From an uncultured Caryophanales bacterium (GTDB lineage: Bacteria; Bacillota_I; Bacilli_A; RFN20; CAG-826), in NCBI GenBank assembly GCA_946401755.1, contig CAMIVH010000044.1:1-7412 (forward strand): DNA of 7,412 nucleotides. Direction: 5' to 3'. Each line of letters opens with the position of its first letter. Positions within the stretch are counted from its first letter, which is position 1. This document shows positions 5,489-7,412 of the stretch, one piece after another. The position numbers and the translations under genes are program-made. A model generated the notes under the pieces. It was not told the DNA's origin, made no database searches, and worked only from the letters and a program-made list of their open reading frames with translations.

Positions 5489-6929
5489 AAAGTTCTCCCT
5501 TTCCAAAAATCTGATATAAAGCGGAATATAAACCGATTAAGACAATAATGATAATTGATGTAATTAAATATGTTGGTCCATTCATTTCCATAAATGGCAC
5601 ACCAAATAAAGGATCAGCTTTATAAGATGTGTAAGAAATAATAGCAGAAGTTACTAGTGAAATAATAGCGATAAACGCTATTGTGATAACTAAAACTCTA
5701 CGATATCTATTAAGTGGATAGCAGATTTTTTTCAAAACAGGAATACTTAAAACAGTAAAAGCAATCATGCTCATCGCTATTGCTGTATCAACGTTATAAA
5801 TACCAAAACTAACAACACCATTACGTTGCATTGTATAAAGGATGAATACCGCTAACGATGCAGTAAACATCATAAATGCACCTGGTAAAGAAATCTTTAA
5901 AGCATTAAATAAGAACTTACCTTCTACTTCGTTATGACGTTTATCAATCATTAATAAAACTACAGTAACGATATCAATAAGAGCGTCCAATACAAAATAA
6001 TGATATAAATCAAAAGGATTATCAAACGCTTTAATGTTATAGCCAATTAATAACATAACGGTTAAGAAAACCGCTAAAAGGGCTTTAGTAATGAGGAATA
6101 ATCCTGCTCTATGTAAGTTGTTGTTAATTCGTTTGCTTTCTTCAAGAGACTTTGAGAAATTATCAAAATCTTCATTAATATAAATGACTTTTTCACCTTT
6201 ATTTTCTAAAGATTTAATAATCGCATCTTTATCTTCTCTATAAGCATCACCGAAAACCACATATTTATCAGCATTGCCTTTAATCTCTTCAATGGTCATG
6301 TTTTCCACTGAAACTTGTCTATTAACGTTTTTAACCCCAGCGTCGTAAGCGATATTAGAGGCTTTAATCACATTGCCACTAGAGACGACTTTAATATCAA
6401 CATTGTGATTGTTTAACCATTGGATTGATGATTTCATCGTTTCTCTAATATGTTCTTTAGTGATGATTAACGCTATTGCGTCTAGATTGTTTAGACCTCC
6501 ATTAATGTTTTGACCTAGAACGTAAACATCTTGTCCTTGATTAATATATTCTTCACATCTTTTGAGAATAATTTCTTTGTTTTTAATGGACATGTTATCA
6601 ATTAAACCAATAACATATGTCTTTCCACTTTTAAAAGTAGCCCCCATTGAACGAGTTTGATAATCAAATGAGTAGACCTTCTTTACATCAGCAGTTAATT
6701 CAAAATCATATTGTTTCTTGAGAGCGTCAGCGATTGGGTTTCTTTCATTAACGGCGTTTAGAACATTAGAAATAATTTGTGCTATTTCTGATTCATTATT
6801 CTTTTCGTCTAAAATCAATAATTGTTTGATAATTAATTCTCCATCACAAAGAGCGTTTTCTTTATCAAAGCAAACAGTCGTGGCTCTTGAAAGTTTTATA
6901 AAAGTGAATGGATTATTTATTTTACTCAT
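5478..6929 (-). CDS. Truncated, catalytically degenerate P-type ATPase-like membrane protein
   Basis: A 483-aa protein that aligns with only the second half of cation P-type ATPases. It begins just before the phosphorylation motif: ATTVCFDKENALCDGEL (16-32) replaces CLDKTGTLTxG, keeping Asp22 and Lys23 but losing TGT. About 33-110 is a reduced N domain (NPIADALKKQYDFE, VKKVYSFDYQTRSMGATF) without the nucleotide-binding KGA motif. P-domain remnants follow: EHIRETMKSSIQWLNNHNVDIKVVSSGNVIKASNIAYDAGV (159-199, TGD/SGD changed to SSGN) and VVFGDAYREDKDAIIKSLENKG (224-245). The TGDGVND hinge and roughly 40 residues after it are missing: VIYINEDFDNFSKSLEESKRINNNLHRA (248-275) jumps straight to the pre-M5 segment. 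Six membrane spans (about 275-296, 309-328, 345-366, 381-400, 411-434, 451-473) correspond to M5-M10. The actuator domain and M1-M4 are absent, with no room for them before tadA. ATP-driven transport is very unlikely; the open frame is clean, suggesting a maintained role. Confidence 0.82.
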   Translation of the reverse strand: MSKINNPFTFIKLSRATTVCFDKENALCDGELIIKQLLILDEKNNESEIAQIISNVLNAVNERNPIADALKKQYDFELTADVKKVYSFDYQTRSMGATFKSGKTYVIGLIDNMSIKNKEIILKRCEEYINQGQDVYVLGQNINGGLNNLDAIALIITKEHIRETMKSSIQWLNNHNVDIKVVSSGNVIKASNIAYDAGVKNVNRQVSVENMTIEEIKGNADKYVVFGDAYREDKDAIIKSLENKGEKVIYINEDFDNFSKSLEESKRINNNLHRAGLFLITKALLAVFLTVMLLIGYNIKAFDNPFDLYHYFVLDALIDIVTVVLLMIDKRHNEVEGKFLFNALKISLPGAFMMFTASLAVFILYTMQRNGVVSFGIYNVDTAIAMSMIAFTVLSIPVLKKICYPLNRYRRVLVITIAFIAIISLVTSAIISYTSYKADPLFGVPFMEMNGPTYLITSIIIIVLIGLYSALYQIFGKGELYEN

Positions 6930-6937
6930 GCACCTAC

Positions 6938-6967
6938 ATAATAAAAAAACTTGGAGAAATTTTCCAA
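6938..6967 (-). promoter_or_regulatory. Probable promoter of the five-gene operon, built into the tadA terminator
   Basis: On the minus strand, TTGGAA (6967-6962; 4 of 6 against TTGACA), an 18-bp spacer and TATTAT (6943-6938) form a plausible sigma-70-type promoter. Only 8 bases separate the -10 box from the ATG at 6929, so the mRNA would start at or within a few bases of the start codon. AGG at 6935-6933 is only 3 bases from the ATG, too close for a normal ribosome site. The -35 lies in the terminator stem and the -10 box directly follows and partly uses its T-tract. Confidence 0.5.
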
Positions 6968-6971
6968 GTTT
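6941..6971 (-). terminator. Rho-independent terminator after tadA
   Basis: AACTTGGA (6948-6955) pairs perfectly with TCCAAGTT (6963-6970) around a 7-base loop, extendable by one A-T pair. On the minus strand it is followed by seven Ts (6949-6943). It starts 14 bases after the tadA stop and separates tadA from the downstream operon. The same palindrome overlaps the putative -35 element of the next gene, so it could also be a regulator-binding site (inference). Confidence 0.85.
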
Positions 6972-6984
6972 ATTTTATAAGTCG

Positions 6985-7412
6985 TTACTTTCTTTTATTT
7001 TTGAAATAGTTTTTGATGATGTCTGCACATTCTTCTTCAAGGACACCTTTGGTGACTTCTGGGCGATGATTAATATTACTAGCTTCTAGGATATTAATTG
7101 ATGAGCCAAACGCTCCACCTTTGATATCAGGAGCGCCGTACACCACTCGTTTTATACGAGATTGGATAATTGCGCCTGAACACATAATACATGGCTCTAT
7201 TGTCACATATAATGTGCAGTCCACTAATTGCCAATCATTTACTACTTCACTAGCCTTTTTAATCGTTAATGTTTCAGCGTGGCCTAAAGGATTATGAGAT
7301 TTGTCTCTTTGGTTATGACCTCTAGCGATGATTTGATCATCTTTGACAATTACACAGCCAATTGGTACCTCATCTTCTAATCTAGCTAGTTCGGCTTCTT
7401 TTAAAGCCTCTT
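6985..7412 (-). CDS. tadA: tRNA-specific adenosine deaminase TadA, N-terminus beyond the window
   Basis: Converts adenosine 34 to inosine in the anticodon wobble position of tRNA-Arg(ACG), an essential decoding step in most bacteria. The window holds the last 141 residues; only about 10-15 N-terminal residues should be missing by comparison with family length. Reading from the right edge (first full codon 7410), the fragment shows EVPIGCVIVKDDQIIARGHNQ (14-34), the zinc/catalytic motif NPLGHAETL (His44 zinc ligand, Glu46 proton shuttle), YVTIEPCIMCSGAI (Cys74 and Cys77 zinc ligands), RVVYGAPDIKGGAFGS and NHRPEVTKGVLEEECADIIKNYFKNKRK. All zinc-site residues are present, so it looks functional. 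The frame runs unbroken to the window edge; an internal GTG at 7224 would cut off the HAE motif and is not the start. In many Firmicutes tadA lies next to the SRP RNA and dnaX; neither follows it here. Confidence 0.96.
   Translation of the reverse strand, partial: EALKEAELARLEDEVPIGCVIVKDDQIIARGHNQRDKSHNPLGHAETLTIKKASEVVNDWQLVDCTLYVTIEPCIMCSGAIIQSRIKRVVYGAPDIKGGAFGSSINILEASNINHRPEVTKGVLEEECADIIKNYFKNKRK

Noticed and set aside
5489..5506. TTG at 5506 as an earlier psuG start
   Set aside because: The AAGGGAG ribosome site for ATG 5488 lies within this extension, and the family's homology starts at the ATG.
5256..5519. Plus-strand open frame opposite psuG
   Set aside because: Antisense of conserved psuG codons; no homologous features or ribosome site.
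5478..6984. Frameshift explanation for the missing front half of the P-type ATPase
   Set aside because: Only 55 bases separate its start from the tadA stop and they hold a terminator, so the front half is not present in another frame nearby.
6718..7089. Plus-strand open frame spanning the tadA end and the ATPase-like gene start
   Set aside because: Crosses the tadA terminator and two supported genes on the opposite strand; not protein-like in any family I know.
1..7412. CRISPR array, insertion sequence, tRNA or rRNA gene
   Set aside because: No regularly spaced direct repeats, transposase-like frames, or tRNA/rRNA-like stretches were seen, and the spaces between genes are too short to hold them.

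Overview
The window is gene-dense, low-GC DNA from a bacterium. Low GC, small intergenic gaps, strong AGGAGG-type ribosome sites at internal genes and a Ser/Thr-rich lipoprotein suggest a gut-type Bacilli lineage near Erysipelotrichales, RF39 or other Mollicutes relatives. This placement is inference from style and homologies, not a marker-gene result. Tryptophan is written TGG throughout, and TGA ends two genes inside tight 4-base overlaps, so the standard bacterial code applies rather than the mycoplasma code. No stretch over 300 bases lacks a gene.

Plus strand, left: the last 40 codons of an unrecognised gene end at 125, followed by a clear hairpin terminator (145-171). A secreted endonuclease I-family lipoprotein follows (203-1627). 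A terminator that looks usable in both directions (1635-1662) separates it from the convergent minus-strand genes.

Minus strand, right to left: tadA, the tRNA adenosine deaminase, enters from beyond the right edge and ends at 6985 before a terminator. A five-gene run then goes from 6929 down to 1681: (1) a truncated, catalytically degenerate P-type ATPase-like membrane protein; (2) psuG, pseudouridine-5'-phosphate glycosidase; (3) a TetR-family regulator; (4) an iron-type NAD(P)H-dependent alcohol dehydrogenase; (5) an M50 (site-2 protease)-like membrane protein whose HExxH motif reads YELGH. Junctions are -11, -4, -4 and +12 bases, so the five are very probably one transcript with translational coupling.

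The most unusual points are the two membrane proteins that bracket the operon. Both keep the fold of an enzyme but have lost key catalytic residues, which suggests non-catalytic (pseudoenzyme) roles. In addition, the two genes that follow terminators (203 and 6929) lack a convincing Shine-Dalgarno site and have a -10-like box only 8-9 bases before the ATG. This points to leaderless or nearly leaderless mRNAs, while the internal genes mostly use classical ribosome sites. How the operon's genes cooperate is not evident: PsuG should release uracil and ribose 5-phosphate, the dehydrogenase should detoxify or reduce aldehydes, and the TetR protein is a plausible autoregulator.
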